This document shows positions 63,435-64,000 of a stretch of 64,000 nucleotides of DNA, piece after piece (the stretch's first letter is position 1; every line of letters starts with the position of its first letter). The DNA comes from Mucilaginibacter sabulilitoris (GTDB lineage Bacteria; Bacteroidota; Bacteroidia; Sphingobacteriales; Sphingobacteriaceae). The notes under the pieces were generated by a model. It saw only the letters and a list, made by a program, of their open reading frames with translations, did no database searches and was not told the DNA's origin. The position numbers and the translations under genes are program-made. Location: positions 7,130,001 through 7,194,000 of the forward strand of contig NZ_CP139558.1 in the NCBI RefSeq assembly GCF_034262375.1, in the 5' to 3' direction.

Positions 63435-64000
63435 ATGAGCACAGTTATTAAGAACCGGATCACATCTATTGATTTCCTTCGCGGCACCATTATGATCATT
63501 ATGGCCCTCGACCATGTAAGGGATTACTTATTTTCAGGCTCGTTTCTTTATGACCCGCTTGATCTCACAAAAACAAGCGGCATAGTATTTTTTACCCGGT
63601 GGATTACTCATTTTTGCGCACCAATATTTATGCTGCTCGCAGGAACTTCTGCATACCTGATCGGGCGGAAGAAAACTAAAAAGGAGTTATCTGTATTCCT
63701 CATAAAAAGAGGACTATGGCTCATCTTTCTGGAACTGGTAGTAGTTAATTTCGGCTGGAATTTCAACATTACTTTCCCTATGCTCTTCTTTATTACAATT
63801 TGGGCATTGGGCATTAGTATGATCATACTGGCGGCATTTATCCATTTGCCCCAAAAACTCATCCTCGGCATTTGTATCGTCATAATCGCAGGGCATAACC
63901 TTTTTGATAATGTTCATGTGGCAGGTAATTCACTACCGGCTTTTGGCTGGTCGCTAATTCACGATCAGCAGTTTTTTACCTGGCATCAGGAGATTTTCCT
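63435..64000 (+). CDS. DUF1624/HGSNAT-type membrane acyltransferase (cut by window edge)
   Basis: The first 188 residues of a membrane protein that continues past the window. The start MSTVIKNRITSIDFLRGTIM and MALDHVRDYLFSGSF match the heparan-alpha-glucosaminide N-acetyltransferase-like family, with conserved IDFLRG and the catalytic-site DHVRD. Four or five hydrophobic segments are visible. It would acylate a sugar at the membrane, but the acceptor is unknown. The gene is divergent from the permease with about 300 bp between. Confidence 0.8.
   Translation, partial: MSTVIKNRITSIDFLRGTIMIIMALDHVRDYLFSGSFLYDPLDLTKTSGIVFFTRWITHFCAPIFMLLAGTSAYLIGRKKTKKELSVFLIKRGLWLIFLELVVVNFGWNFNITFPMLFFITIWALGISMIILAAFIHLPQKLILGICIVIIAGHNLFDNVHVAGNSLPAFGWSLIHDQQFFTWHQEIF

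Overview
The window looks like chromosomal DNA of a Bacteroidota species of the Sphingobacteriaceae, most like Mucilaginibacter or Pedobacter. Support comes from a SusC/SusD pair, CxxC-type lipoproteins, GH140/GH26/GH16 polysaccharide genes, DUF5107 and DUF3307 proteins, promoters with TAnnTTTG -7 elements and little use of Shine-Dalgarno sites. The genus is inferred from family composition, not from a marker gene.

Layout. 1-15.4 kb is housekeeping: endonuclease III (cut by the window edge), an ECF sigma factor, uvrA, a GH19-type muramidase/chitinase, tsaD, a TamB-like protein, ribBA, an LptF/G permease, a START-like protein and tRNA-Met. 15.4-16.2 kb carries an orphan 3' half of a second tRNA-Met and decayed DNA, probably the scar of an integrated element. 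16.2-20 kb has a Gfo/Idh/MocA oxidoreductase, a DUF1080 protein, a GrpB protein, a 40-bp perfect palindrome and a frameshifted small gene.

20-44.8 kb is the centre of interest. A polysaccharide-utilisation block (susC, susD, two GH140, GH26, a nucleoside-hydrolase-like protein, GH16, DUF5107-TPR and a clan GH-A hydrolase) lies beside a seven-gene operon that reads as oxidative D-apiose catabolism: oiaC, apnO, apsD, an RbsABC-like importer and apnL. An AraC-type regulator sits between them. GH140 is the apiosidase family, so enzymes that release apiose are next to enzymes that burn it. The two transcription units share an almost identical 35-bp upstream box, placed exactly 27 nt ahead of a TAATnTnG -7-like element in both cases. 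I read this as one regulon. The oxidative branch leads D-apiose to D-apionolactone, D-apionate, 3-oxo-isoapionate and L-erythrulose plus CO2. No erythrulose kinase is in the window.

45-52 kb has a rearrangement scar (the 3' ends of a GH116-type gene and of an esterase back to back) and an RND efflux operon with a His-rich leader protein. 52.6-55 kb has a YciI-like gene and an HxlR regulator sharing a putative operator, followed by a mosaic of gene scraps (SDR, tyrosine recombinase, winged-helix-like, helicase C-terminus). 55-57 kb has a DUF3307/SatD pair with two near-identical palindromes upstream. 57-60.7 kb has an azoreductase-EamA-carboxymuconolactone decarboxylase operon, the last gene frameshifted, divergent from a MocR-type regulator. 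The window ends with a MacB/FtsX-type permease and the start of a DUF1624-type membrane acyltransferase.
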